A DNA stretch of 7,725 nucleotides from Synechococcus sp. UW140 (GCA_945878795.1 CAMDWF010000101.1:1-7725); one strand, 5' to 3'. Shown: positions 1 to 6,569, counted from the stretch's first letter. Made by a program: numbers and translations. The notes: generated from the sequence alone by a model not told the origin.

Positions 1-449
1 GTGGGCAGATGGGGCTTCTGGTCCAACACGCACAGGGTGCCCAAGTTGTGGCCGGTGGGACTGGTGAGCGGGGCCCCGGCATAAAAACGCACATGGGGTT
101 CAGCGCTGACCAGGGGATTGGTGCTGAAGCGATCGTCTTTAAGGGCATCGGGCACCACCAGCACCCCTTTCGAGGCGATGGCATGGGCGCAGAAAGCCAT
201 CGGCCTGGGGGTTTGACGCACTGTGAGGCCCCTACTGGCCAAAAACCATTGACGATTCGCCTCCACAAGGGAGATCGCCGCAAACGGCATGGCGAAGATC
301 GAACTGGCCAAGTCCACCAGCCGCTCGAAATGGGGATCGCTGGGTTGGTCCACCACCCCGTACCTCTCCAGAGCCCGCAGCCGTTGGGCCTCGTCCAAGG
401 GCAAGGGATAGTCCGGATAGGCTATCAGGAGACTCCAGTAGAGATACAT
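1..449 (-). CDS. GAF-domain signalling protein, N-terminal part (cut by window edge)
   Basis: The first 149 codons are present and the C-terminus lies outside the window. After a leader of about 20 residues comes the usual entry to this GAF subfamily (EAQRLRALERYGVVDQ, residues 20-35). A GAF fold then runs from about residue 41 to the edge, with AISLVEANRQWFLASRGL (58-75), FCAHAI (86-91), VVPDALKDDRF (98-108), NPLV (111-114), RFYAGAPL (121-128) and GTLCVLDQKP (137-146). In this family such GAF domains usually sense a small ligand or redox state and are followed by a histidine kinase, GGDEF or PP2C output domain. The output domain is not visible here, so the activity is unknown. I see no sign of a bilin-binding phytochrome-type domain. 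The gene starts 37 nt after the dnaG stop on the same strand, so co-transcription is likely. ATG 449 is the only ATG upstream of the domain; TTG codons at residues 16 and 18 are alternatives. Confidence 0.87.
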   Translation of the reverse strand, partial: MYLYWSLLIAYPDYPLPLDEAQRLRALERYGVVDQPSDPHFERLVDLASSIFAMPFAAISLVEANRQWFLASRGLTVRQTPRPMAFCAHAIASKGVLVVPDALKDDRFSTNPLVSAEPHVRFYAGAPLTSPTGHNLGTLCVLDQKPHLP

Positions 450-486
450 TAGTCAGGATCCATCGGGCTCCCTGGCCACCAGGCCC

Positions 487-2565
487 CTAATCGCCCGCGC
501 GAGCCGCAAAGGTTTCCTCGTCGCTGCTGCACCGTTGCCGATCGAGGGCAAACAGATGGCGACGTTCGCGGTAATAGGCCTCCTGAAACCGCAGGGCCTC
601 CCCATTGAGCTGCTGGAAGAGGTCGTCGATGCGGCCCTCCATGTCGGGGCAGAGCAGGGGTGCTGCGGACTGAGGCGGCGGCGAGGCTTCGGCCTGCAGC
701 AACCGGGCGATGCAACGCTCCAGGGTCTGCAATTCCTGGCCCCGCCAGGCCTCTAGCAAATGGCGGCAACGATTCTGAGTAACCAGGCGGGAGCGGCTGG
801 CGATGGCCCCGCGGAGCTGCAACCCGGGCTGGGCCAAGGCGAGCGCCTCCACATCACTGGGTTGCAGCAGGGGGGTCAAACGGGAGAGGAGATCGCTTTG
901 CTCCACTACAAGGCGATCGCCCAGCAGCCGGGGTAGGTCGAGCTCACCCAGTGCCAAACCCAGGTCTTCGCCCCGATCGATCGCCTCCAGCCGCCCGGGG
1001 GCCAGGTGGTCCTCTTCGATCTCAGCGATGGTCGCCCAGAGCAGACGGTGGTCACGCAAGACAAAATCCTGTTGCTCGGCCAGCCGCAACTGGCGACGCA
1101 CCTCGGCCCGCTGCTGGGGACAGTGGAGGTAGAGCCGCAGGATGGCCGCTTCGGCCCGTTCCTTCAGGTTGATGCTGCCGGGAGCCTCCAAGCGGCTGGA
1201 GCGCCCATGCCAGCGCTGGCCCTTGACCTGCTGGCGCAGGTCCTCCTCCAACGAACGCACCAGATGGGCGCGACCCTGGCTGAGGCGCTCGGCCACCTGC
1301 TGGATGTAACGGGTGCGGTGGGTGGCCTGGGGCAACTTGCCCAACAACTCCACCAGGGACGCCACCGCCTGCTGAAACTCGTCAGCGCGGCTGAGATCAC
1401 GGGGGGCCAGGACCTGCTCGATCTGCCAGTCCAGCCACAGGGGGGCCCCATCCAGCAGAGCCCGATACTCGCCAGGCCCGTGGCTACGCAGAAATTCATC
1501 GGGATCTTTGCCGGCGGGCAGCTGCAGCACCCGCAGCTCCAGCAATCCCTGCAAAGCCTGTTGTTCCACCTCGCCGATGGCCCGTTGGGCGGCGCGGATG
1601 CCGGCCCCGTCGGCATCGAAATTGAGAATCAGGCGCTTGCTGTCGCACAAACGGCCCAACTGGGTGATCTGGTGGCTGCTGAGCGCCGTACCCAGGGCGG
1701 CAACGGAATTGGCAATGCCGGCGGCATGGAGGGCGATCAGATCGAAATAGCCCTCCACCACCACCGCCCGGTCATCGCGGCGGATCGCCTCAGCGGCCCG
1801 CTCCAGGCCAAAGAGATGGCGACCCTTCTCAAACACCTCGGTTTCCGGTGAATTGAGATACTTGGGCTCGCCGCCATCGAGGCTGCGGCCGCCAAAGCCG
1901 ATGACCCGCCCCTGGCGGTCCCGGATCGGCACCATCACCCGATGGCGGAAACGGTCGTAGAAGCCCCCTCCCCCCTTGCGGGCCACCACCAGGCCGGCAT
2001 CCAGCAACAAATCCGGAGCCTGCTGCTCGACCGCCTGCAAATGGACCAACAAGCCATCCCAACGGTCCGGCGCATAACCCAGTTGGAAGGCTTCAAGGCT
2101 GGCCGGGCTGAGGCCCCGGCCCTCGCGCAGGTAGGCCAGGGCCCCGGCCCCCTCTGGCAAACGCAACTGGGCCTGGAACCAGCCGGCGGCCAGGGCCAGC
2201 ACCCGGTGCAGCCGATCCCGACGCGAAAGCTGCTGGCGCAAACGCTCCTGCTGCGGTCCCTCCAGGGTTTCCACCGGCAACTGGTATTTGCGGGCCAGTT
2301 CCAGCACCACCTCGCCGAAGCTTGTGCGCTGCAATTCCATCAAAAACTTGATGGCGTTACCACCGGCACCACAGGAGAAGCAGTAATAAAACTGCTTGGC
2401 CGGTGACACCGTCATCGACGGTGATCGGTCCTCGTGAAACGGGCAAAGCCCCACGAATTCACGGCCTTTCTTTTTGAGCAGCACGTGCTCGCCGACCACA
2501 TCGACAATGTCGGCCCTCTCCTTTACGGCCTCGATCGTGCGGGGATGGAGGCGGGGCAAGGACAA
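487..2565 (-). CDS. dnaG: DNA primase DnaG
   Basis: DnaG makes the RNA primers for leading- and lagging-strand synthesis at the replication fork, working with the DnaB helicase. From the TTG at 2565 the protein has 692 residues. The CHC2 zinc finger has ligands C41, H44, C62 and C65. The RNAP-like basic motif covers about 203-256, with RFRHRVMVPI, GFGGR and PKYLNSPET. The TOPRIM core has the catalytic E271 in EGYFD, then ALGT (290-293) and the metal-binding DADGAG (317-322). The alpha-helical C-terminal third should be the helicase-interaction region. The open frame runs upstream to 2670, with an ATG at 2607. I prefer TTG 2565 because it gives MSLPRLHPRTIEAVKERAD, the usual family N-terminus as I recall it; the 14 to 35 extra residues upstream look non-conserved. 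No clear ribosome binding site decides between them. The permease gene diverges upstream, and a GAF gene follows. Confidence 0.97.
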   Translation of the reverse strand: MSLPRLHPRTIEAVKERADIVDVVGEHVLLKKKGREFVGLCPFHEDRSPSMTVSPAKQFYYCFSCGAGGNAIKFLMELQRTSFGEVVLELARKYQLPVETLEGPQQERLRQQLSRRDRLHRVLALAAGWFQAQLRLPEGAGALAYLREGRGLSPASLEAFQLGYAPDRWDGLLVHLQAVEQQAPDLLLDAGLVVARKGGGGFYDRFRHRVMVPIRDRQGRVIGFGGRSLDGGEPKYLNSPETEVFEKGRHLFGLERAAEAIRRDDRAVVVEGYFDLIALHAAGIANSVAALGTALSSHQITQLGRLCDSKRLILNFDADGAGIRAAQRAIGEVEQQALQGLLELRVLQLPAGKDPDEFLRSHGPGEYRALLDGAPLWLDWQIEQVLAPRDLSRADEFQQAVASLVELLGKLPQATHRTRYIQQVAERLSQGRAHLVRSLEEDLRQQVKGQRWHGRSSRLEAPGSINLKERAEAAILRLYLHCPQQRAEVRRQLRLAEQQDFVLRDHRLLWATIAEIEEDHLAPGRLEAIDRGEDLGLALGELDLPRLLGDRLVVEQSDLLSRLTPLLQPSDVEALALAQPGLQLRGAIASRSRLVTQNRCRHLLEAWRGQELQTLERCIARLLQAEASPPPQSAAPLLCPDMEGRIDDLFQQLNGEALRFQEAYYRERRHLFALDRQRCSSDEETFAARAGD
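912..921. repeat. HIP1 palindrome
   Basis: GGCGATCGCC contains the octamer GCGATCGC, the highly iterated palindrome (HIP1) that is over-represented in many cyanobacterial genomes. It lies inside dnaG. I found only this one complete copy in 7.7 kb, so this genome may not be HIP1-rich; one copy in GC-rich DNA could also be chance. Confidence 0.4.
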
Positions 2566-2591
2566 GGGTTGGCAGGCGAGCGCGGGCGGCA

Positions 2592-2621
2592 GCCGAACGC
2601 CCCACATCTGGGGCGTTCGGC
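2592..2621. repeat. Perfect 13-bp inverted repeat (hairpin) at the dnaG 5' end
   Basis: GCCGAACGCCCCA (2592-2604) and TGGGGCGTTCGGC (2609-2621) are exact reverse complements separated by a 4-nt loop. It lies 27 bp upstream of the preferred dnaG TTG start, in the spacer between dnaG and the divergent permease gene. On the minus strand the loop reads GATG, so the alternative in-frame ATG of dnaG (2607) falls in the loop. No T-run follows on either strand, so a classical intrinsic terminator is unlikely. It could be a leader hairpin on dnaG mRNA, a dimeric repressor site or a copy of a dispersed repeat; the sequence does not decide. A second inverted repeat, TGGCAGGCG (2570-2578) with CGCCTGCCA (2678-2686), encloses it. 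Confidence 0.75.
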
Positions 2622-2782
2622 GCTCCGATTCTGCCGTAAAACACCAGGGGTGGGTGCCCTGCGACCCCAACCCAGCCCGCCTGCCAGCGGGGACCGATCA
2701 AGGACCAGGGACCAGGCCAAGGGGCAGGTGGCGCCAGCGCGCCGGACCGCAACAATTCAGCAACAGGGATGTAGAAATAAGG

Positions 2783-3682
2783 ATGCCGAAAACAGAAGAG
2801 GAGGCCGCTGGCCAGGGGCGAAGGGCCGTGCTGGCCCTCCTGGGCAGCGCCTTCATGTTCAGCCTGATGACCCTGGGGGTGAAACATCTGGGGACCCGCT
2901 TGCCCGTGGCCGAACTTGTGCTGGCCCGCTCGATCGTGGGCCTCAGCATCAGTTTGGCGATGGCCCGCCTGATCGGCATCAACCCCTGGGGGCGACGGCG
3001 GGGCTTGCTGGCCCTGCGGGGCCTGCTGGGCACCATGGCCCTGGGCTGCATTTTCGCGGCGTTGAAGCGCCTCCCCCTGGCGGAAGCCACGGTCTTGCAA
3101 TTTTTCTATCCCACCCTCACCGCCGCCCTGGCCTGGATCCTGCTGGGAGAAACCCCGAGCCGGCGCAGCCTGGGGGCCCTGCTGATCGGCTGGATCGGGG
3201 TCATGGTGCTGGTGCGACCGGGGAGTGGGGTGTTTCCCATGGAGGGCGTGCTGCTGGCCCTGGCCGGAGCCATGCTCACCTCCCTGGCCTATGTGAGTGT
3301 GCGCGAACTGGCACGCACCGAATCCCCCCTCGTGATCGTCATCTGGTTTCCGATGGTCTCGGGGCTTCTGAGTCTGCCCCTGGTCCTGCTGCATCCGGTG
3401 ACACCGAGCGGCAACGACCTGCTCTGGTTATTGGCGATTGGCCTGTTCACCCAGGCCGGGCAACTGGGACTCACCGAAGGTCTGGCGCGTCTGCCTGCGG
3501 CCCGCGCCACCCCCATCGGCTACGTGCAGGTGGCCTTCGCCAGTTTCTGGGGCTGGTGGGTATTTGGCGAAAAAATGGCACCCACCTCCCTGCTGGGCGG
3601 AGGGTTGGTGCTGCTGGCGGCGCTGCTGAGTCAAACGGCCAGTACTCAGGCCCGGGGCGCATCGGGCAAGGGCAAGGGATAG
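2783..3682 (+). CDS. EamA/DMT-superfamily permease
   Basis: This is a 299-residue inner-membrane protein of the drug/metabolite transporter (EamA, RhaT-like) family. It has two homologous halves of about five membrane helices each. The first EamA repeat covers roughly residues 15-142, with LKRLPLAEATVLQFFYPTLTA followed by LLGETPSRRSLGALLIGWIGV. The second runs from about 153 to 290 and ends with YVQVAFASFWGWWVFGEKMAPTSLLGGGLVLLA. Members export or import small metabolites, but the substrate cannot be read from sequence. The frame is open far upstream, but the protein before ATG 2783 is low-complexity intergenic translation. ATG 2783 leaves a 14-residue polar tail before the first helix. The AAGG just before it is too close to be a normal ribosome binding site. 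A strong GAGGAGG at 2798-2804 lies inside the coding sequence with no good start at the right distance. The 3' end overlaps the lipoprotein gene on the other strand. Confidence 0.9.
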   Translation: MPKTEEEAAGQGRRAVLALLGSAFMFSLMTLGVKHLGTRLPVAELVLARSIVGLSISLAMARLIGINPWGRRRGLLALRGLLGTMALGCIFAALKRLPLAEATVLQFFYPTLTAALAWILLGETPSRRSLGALLIGWIGVMVLVRPGSGVFPMEGVLLALAGAMLTSLAYVSVRELARTESPLVIVIWFPMVSGLLSLPLVLLHPVTPSGNDLLWLLAIGLFTQAGQLGLTEGLARLPAARATPIGYVQVAFASFWGWWVFGEKMAPTSLLGGGLVLLAALLSQTASTQARGASGKGKG

Positions 3683-4098
3683 GTGAGCCAATCGGCGCTG
3701 CCGTCCTGGCGGATCAAGGGACGGGCCAATCGCCAGGTCTCCTGGCGCTCACCCGCCTGCAGATAAAGGTCGAAGGGACTATCCACCCGAATCGGATCGC
3801 CACTCAGGCGCCAATCAAAGCGACCCGTCAAGTGCCAACCCTTGGCCGTGCCAATCGGGAACGGCTCCTGGGACTCCAGCCGCACCCGACTCACCTGGGG
3901 CAGACCCATGGGTTCCAGTTGGAGCGCCTGGGCCACATCCAGTTGGGTGGTTTGGATCTGTTCAGCCAGGGCTGACAACAGCACGCTGCGGGGGGGTTGA
4001 CCCAGGGCATGGCAGCCCACCAACAGCAGCCCCGAGGCCAGCGCCAGCGTGACAAGGGTCCGCCTTAGACGGGCGACAAGGTTCCTGAAGGGCAGCAT
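3646..4098 (-). CDS. Small cyanobacterial lipoprotein, function unknown
   Basis: The gene encodes 150 residues beginning MLPFRNLVARLRR. The basic N-region (R5, R10, R12, R13) is followed by a hydrophobic stretch at 15-27 and the lipobox LVGC at 26-29, so C29 should be lipidated and the mature protein membrane-anchored. The remaining ~120 residues include GWHLTGRFDWRLSGDPIRVDSPFDLYLQ, GERQETWRLARPL and a proline-rich end, and would suit a small beta-rich domain. I do not recognise a named family; it resembles conserved cyanobacterial hypothetical proteins. The frame is open further upstream to 4788, but that part is antisense to ruvA and is rejected. The start is only 21 bp from the divergent ruvA start, and the last 37 nt overlap the permease gene end to end. 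That it is a real gene rests mainly on the intact signal peptide and lipobox. Confidence 0.78.
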   Translation of the reverse strand: MLPFRNLVARLRRTLVTLALASGLLLVGCHALGQPPRSVLLSALAEQIQTTQLDVAQALQLEPMGLPQVSRVRLESQEPFPIGTAKGWHLTGRFDWRLSGDPIRVDSPFDLYLQAGERQETWRLARPLIRQDGSADWLTYPLPLPDAPRA

Positions 4099-4119
4099 GG
4101 GGCCATTGCACGGGTCCCC

Positions 4120-4779
4120 ATGATCGGCTGGCTGCGGGGTCAAGTCGCCGAACCCTGGCGGTCGGGCCACCGCTGTGGACTCCTGCTGATCTGTGGGGGC
4201 ATCGGCTACGAGGTGCAGCTGACAGTGCGGCAGTGGGCACGATTGCCTGCCGCCGGTGGCGATCTGACCCTGCATACCCACCACAGCGTCCGCGAGGATG
4301 GCTGGACCCTCTTCGGGTTCGGCGATCGTCAGGAGCGTGATCTCTTCCGGGATCTGGTGGCCGTCAGTGGGGTTGGTCCCCAGATGGCCCTGGCCCTGCT
4401 CGGGGCCATGGGGGTCGACGAACTGGTGCGAGCCATCGCGGCAGCGGACCTGCGGCGACTCAGCCAGGCGCCGGGGGTGGGCAAACGCACGGCCGAGAGG
4501 CTGGCGGTCGAACTGCGCAGCAAAGTTCAGGAGCGTTATCCCCAGCTGCTGGCGGACGACCCGGGCCTGGCGGCCGATTGGGCGGACGACAGCCAGGGGG
4601 AAACCTTGGCCAAGGGCTGCCGCGCCGAGGTGGAACTCACCCTTGGGGCCCTGGGCTATGAACCCTTGGAAATCCAACGGGCCTGGCGAGCCGTAGCCGG
4701 CGAAGGCCACGCTGACCTGGCCAGCAGCGACGACTGGCTGCGCGAATGCCTGCGTTGGTTGTCCAGGTCCTTGACCTGA
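4120..4779 (+). CDS. ruvA: Holliday junction branch migration protein RuvA
   Basis: RuvA binds four-way DNA junctions as a tetramer and loads the RuvB motor during recombinational repair. The 219 residues show the full plan. The OB-fold domain I starts MIGWLRGQV and covers about 1-65. The acidic pin is E59-D60 within VRED, equivalent to E55-D56 in E. coli. Two helix-hairpin-helix motifs follow: VSGVGPQMALALL (82-94) and APGVGKRTAERLAVEL (117-132). A variable linker of about 30 residues leads to the RuvB-binding domain III, which contains EVELTLGALGYEPLEIQRAW. The length is slightly above the E. coli protein's 203 residues because of the linker. The start is fixed by the conserved MIGWLRG. The gene diverges from the lipoprotein gene and is followed 68 nt later by rpsO; ruvB and ruvC are not in the window. 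Confidence 0.97.
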   Translation: MIGWLRGQVAEPWRSGHRCGLLLICGGIGYEVQLTVRQWARLPAAGGDLTLHTHHSVREDGWTLFGFGDRQERDLFRDLVAVSGVGPQMALALLGAMGVDELVRAIAAADLRRLSQAPGVGKRTAERLAVELRSKVQERYPQLLADDPGLAADWADDSQGETLAKGCRAEVELTLGALGYEPLEIQRAWRAVAGEGHADLASSDDWLRECLRWLSRSLT

Positions 4780-4807
4780 AATCCGCAACTAGCGGCCTAC
4801 GGGAAGG

Positions 4808-4813
4808 TAGAAT
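4808..4813 (+). promoter_or_regulatory. Possible -10 element for rpsO
   Basis: TAGAAT matches TATAAT at five of six bases and would start transcription about 25-30 nt before the rpsO ATG. There is no -35 box at normal spacing: the nearest good match, TTGACC at 4771-4776, is 31 bp away, too far to pair with it. rpsO may instead be read from the ruvA transcript. Confidence 0.25.
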
Positions 4814-4847
4814 TGGCGATTCGATCTACAGGGGCACCGCCCAGTCC

Positions 4848-5117
4848 ATGCCGCTGACCACCACCCGCAAACAAGAACTCATCAACACCCACCAGACCCA
4901 CGGCACCGACACCGGGTCTGTGGAAGTGCAGGTGGCGATGCTTAGTGACCGCATCAACCAACTCAGCGGCCACCTTCAGAAAAACATTCACGACTTCTCC
5001 TCCCGTCAAGGGCTGCTAAAGATGATTGGCCGCCGCAAGCGGCTGCTCTCCTATCTGCGCCAACAGAACGATCAACGCTATGCGGCGTTGGTCGAAAAAC
5101 TAGGCATCCGCGGCTGA
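4848..5117 (+). CDS. rpsO: 30S ribosomal protein S15
   Basis: S15 binds the central domain of 16S rRNA early in small-subunit assembly and takes part in an intersubunit bridge. The 89 residues match the family length exactly. Conserved features are DTGSVEVQVAMLSDRINQL (21-39), H42 and D49 in GHLQKNIHD, the SR at 52-53, then GLLKMIGRRKRLLSYL (55-70) and the C-terminal LVEKLGIRG. The frame is open upstream, but ATG 4848 (MPLTTTRKQ) gives the normal N-terminus. No Shine-Dalgarno sequence precedes it. The pam68 gene starts 8 nt after its stop, so the two are almost certainly co-transcribed and possibly translationally coupled. Confidence 0.97.
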   Translation: MPLTTTRKQELINTHQTHGTDTGSVEVQVAMLSDRINQLSGHLQKNIHDFSSRQGLLKMIGRRKRLLSYLRQQNDQRYAALVEKLGIRG

Positions 5118-5125
5118 GGCGGGCC

Positions 5126-5521
5126 ATGGCCCGCCCAGCCAAACCCTCCGCCTTCGGCTCGAAGCAGAACCCGGCCCAACGGAGCCCCAAATCGCCCCGA
5201 CCATCCCAGATTCCCGAGGCGGTTTCACGCAGAATGGCTCGTCGCATCGGCCTTGCTACGGGTTTGCCCACCCTTTTGGGCATGTTTGTATTTGTGGCCA
5301 GTTATTTTTTGGTCAGCCGCCGCCTGCTCGACATCCCACCAGTGGCCACCCTGGGGCTGTCGGGGGGGTTTTTCTTGCTTGGCCTGGTCGGCCTTAGTTA
5401 TGGCGTGCTCTCTGCCAGTTGGGAGGAAGCGCCGGGCAGCCTGCTAGGCATTGAGCAGATTGGCCTGAATATCAATCGTCTCAAGACTTCCATCAAAGCC
5501 GGGGGACCCGGAGACAGTTAG
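5126..5521 (+). CDS. pam68: PAM68-family photosystem II assembly protein (DUF3464)
   Basis: This 131-residue thylakoid membrane protein belongs to the PAM68/DUF3464 family. In plants and Synechocystis (sll0933) the family helps assemble photosystem II, around the CP43/CP47 stages. A basic, disordered N-terminus (1-28) leads to the family motif IPEAVSRRMARRI (29-41). Two membrane helices follow at about 43-63 (GLPTLLGMFVFVASYFLV) and 73-95. Then comes the diagnostic SYGVLSASWEE (91-101) and GSLLGIEQIGLNINR in the C-terminal tail. The start at ATG 5126 lies 8 nt after the rpsO stop, and the intervening GGCGGGCC gives only a weak ribosome binding site. Its 3' end faces map. The family is clear from the motifs; the exact role in this organism is inferred. 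Confidence 0.93.
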   Translation: MARPAKPSAFGSKQNPAQRSPKSPRPSQIPEAVSRRMARRIGLATGLPTLLGMFVFVASYFLVSRRLLDIPPVATLGLSGGFFLLGLVGLSYGVLSASWEEAPGSLLGIEQIGLNINRLKTSIKAGGPGDS

Positions 5522-5555
5522 GGCTGGCAGTCGCCAAAAGTATGGCCCCAATGCC

Positions 5556-5593
5556 CAGGCTTGCCCCCCGTACGGGGAACTAGGCAGAGCCTG
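5556..5593. terminator. Compound stem-loop between convergent pam68 and map
   Basis: CAGGCTTGCC (5556-5565) pairs with GGCAGAGCCTG (5583-5593) with one bulged G. Inside it sits the perfect palindrome CCCCGTACGGGG (5566-5577), with AACTA unpaired on the right. It begins 34 nt after the pam68 stop and ends one base before the map stop codon, the right place for a terminator serving both genes. There is no U-run on the pam68 side. On the map side an AAAAG (TTTT on the minus strand) lies about 17 nt beyond the stem. Bidirectional termination is therefore inferred from position and structure only. Confidence 0.5.
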
Positions 5594-5594
5594 C

Positions 5595-6461
5595 TCAGAA
5601 ATCCCGGTCGGTAAGAATTTCACAGCCGTCACTGTTGACGACGATAGTGTGCTCCCACTGGGCCGAAAGTCCCCCATCGACCGTAACTACCGTCCAGCGG
5701 TCCCGCAAGGTGCGACAGGCTTTGCTGCCGGCATTTAGGATCGGTTCCACCGCCAGGGTCATGCCCGGCCGCAGCGTCATGTTGGGCAAATCCCTGGTGC
5801 GGTAGTTGAACACCGAAGGTTCTTCATGCAGGTTGCGGCCCACACCGTGGCCCGTGTAATCCTCCACTACCGCATAGCCGTGGGCTTCGACGTGGTCCTG
5901 AACCGCACCGGCCAGTTCCAGGAGGTTGCTGCCAGCCTTAACGGTGGCCAGCCCCTTCATCAGGGACTCCTGGGCCACACGGCTGAGCCTTTGGCCCTCG
6001 TCACTCAGCCCCTCACCCACGGCGATGGTGATACAACTATCGCCGTGGTAGCCCTCGAAGCAAGCACCCGTATCCACCTTGAGCAAATCACCGGCGTTGA
6101 TCACCCGTTTGGCACTGGGGATGCCATGCACCACCTCATTGTTTATGGAGGCGCAGATGCTGGCAGGAAAACCGTGGTAGCCCTTAAAGCTGGGCACCGC
6201 CCCTAGGGCCCTGATCCTCTGTTCGGCATAACGATCCAGGTCAGCTGTCGTCATGCCAGGGGCCACTAATTCACTGATTTCCCGCAACACCGTCGCCACG
6301 ATGCGACTAGCGCGGCGCATCACCTCAATCTCGCGGGCTGATTTGACCTCCACACCCCGTCTGCTCTTCTGAATCCGGGGGCCGGCCTGGGTGATCTGGG
6401 CCGCGTCCGCCGTGGCTCGACCAGCGGTGGTGCTGGCCAGCAGATCGGCAAACAAATTCAT
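5595..6461 (-). CDS. map: Methionine aminopeptidase, type I
   Basis: Map removes the initiator methionine from nascent proteins at the ribosome, using a dinuclear metal centre. The 288 residues carry all the expected residues: H112 (substrate-contacting, EVVHGIP) and the metal ligands D130 (KVDTGA), D141 (GYHGDS), H205 (TGHGVGR), E239 (AVEPIL) and E270 (QWEHT). They align one for one with E. coli H79, D97, D108, H171, E204 and E235. There is no internal insert, so this is type I. The N-terminus has about 33 residues more than E. coli Map, starting MNLFADLLAS and rich in Ala and Thr. I recall similar leaders in cyanobacterial Map proteins. It has no zinc-finger cysteines. ATG 6461 is the first good start. 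The gene converges on pam68 and diverges from the small membrane-protein gene. Confidence 0.96.
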   Translation of the reverse strand: MNLFADLLASTTAGRATADAAQITQAGPRIQKSRRGVEVKSAREIEVMRRASRIVATVLREISELVAPGMTTADLDRYAEQRIRALGAVPSFKGYHGFPASICASINNEVVHGIPSAKRVINAGDLLKVDTGACFEGYHGDSCITIAVGEGLSDEGQRLSRVAQESLMKGLATVKAGSNLLELAGAVQDHVEAHGYAVVEDYTGHGVGRNLHEEPSVFNYRTRDLPNMTLRPGMTLAVEPILNAGSKACRTLRDRWTVVTVDGGLSAQWEHTIVVNSDGCEILTDRDF

Positions 6462-6520
6462 GGGGTCCGGTTCGAAGGAGCGGGGGAAGGGCCGAGTGGG
6501 CAGACCCGCAAGGGCCTTCC

Positions 6521-6548
6521 AGGATATTCACCCCTGCCAAGCTATCAA
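6521..6548 (-). promoter_or_regulatory. Candidate sigma70-type promoter for map
   Basis: Read on the minus strand, TTGATA (6543-6548; five of six to TTGACA) is followed after 16 bp by TATCCT (6521-6526; four of six to TATAAT). This would start transcription near 6514 and give a leader of about 50 nt before the map ATG. It lies in the 108-bp space between the two divergent genes, where a map promoter is expected. Confidence 0.35.
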
Positions 6549-6569
6549 GGGTGTCATCACTACTGCGCC

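Noticed and set aside
9..452. 147-codon plus-strand open frame at the left edge
   Set aside because: The minus strand here encodes a convincing GAF domain; this frame is its antisense shadow.
471..483. Short inverted repeat CCTGG-CCA-CCAGG between dnaG and the GAF gene
   Set aside because: A 5-bp stem with a 3-nt loop and no U-run is too weak to call a terminator in such GC-rich sequence.
1006..1851. 281-codon plus-strand open frame opposite dnaG
   Set aside because: It lies wholly antisense to the catalytic and C-terminal parts of a clear dnaG. The translation has no recognisable motif, and long shadow frames are common in GC-rich DNA.
2702..2715. Tandem GGACCAG x2 in the dnaG/permease spacer
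   Set aside because: Two copies of a 7-mer are not enough to call a regulatory iteron; the spacing fits no known operator.
2459..3394. 311-codon minus-strand open frame opposite the permease
   Set aside because: The translation is dominated by Gln, Gly, His and Pro and has no domain. It is antisense to the membrane helices of the permease.
3667..3682. 16-nt exact repeat CAAGGGCAAGGGATAG, also at 396-411
   Set aside because: On the minus strand both copies encode YPLPL with the same codons, one in the GAF protein and one in the lipoprotein. Chance identity of a short simple motif is the simplest explanation.
2434..3975. 513-codon plus-strand open frame across the dnaG start, permease and lipoprotein genes
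   Set aside because: It crosses three well-supported genes in other frames. Its product is low-complexity, rich in Gly, Pro, Arg and Gln, as expected for an out-of-frame reading.
4099..4788. Upstream extension of the lipoprotein frame
   Set aside because: The extra 230 residues are antisense to ruvA, and the signal peptide and lipobox place the true start at 4098.
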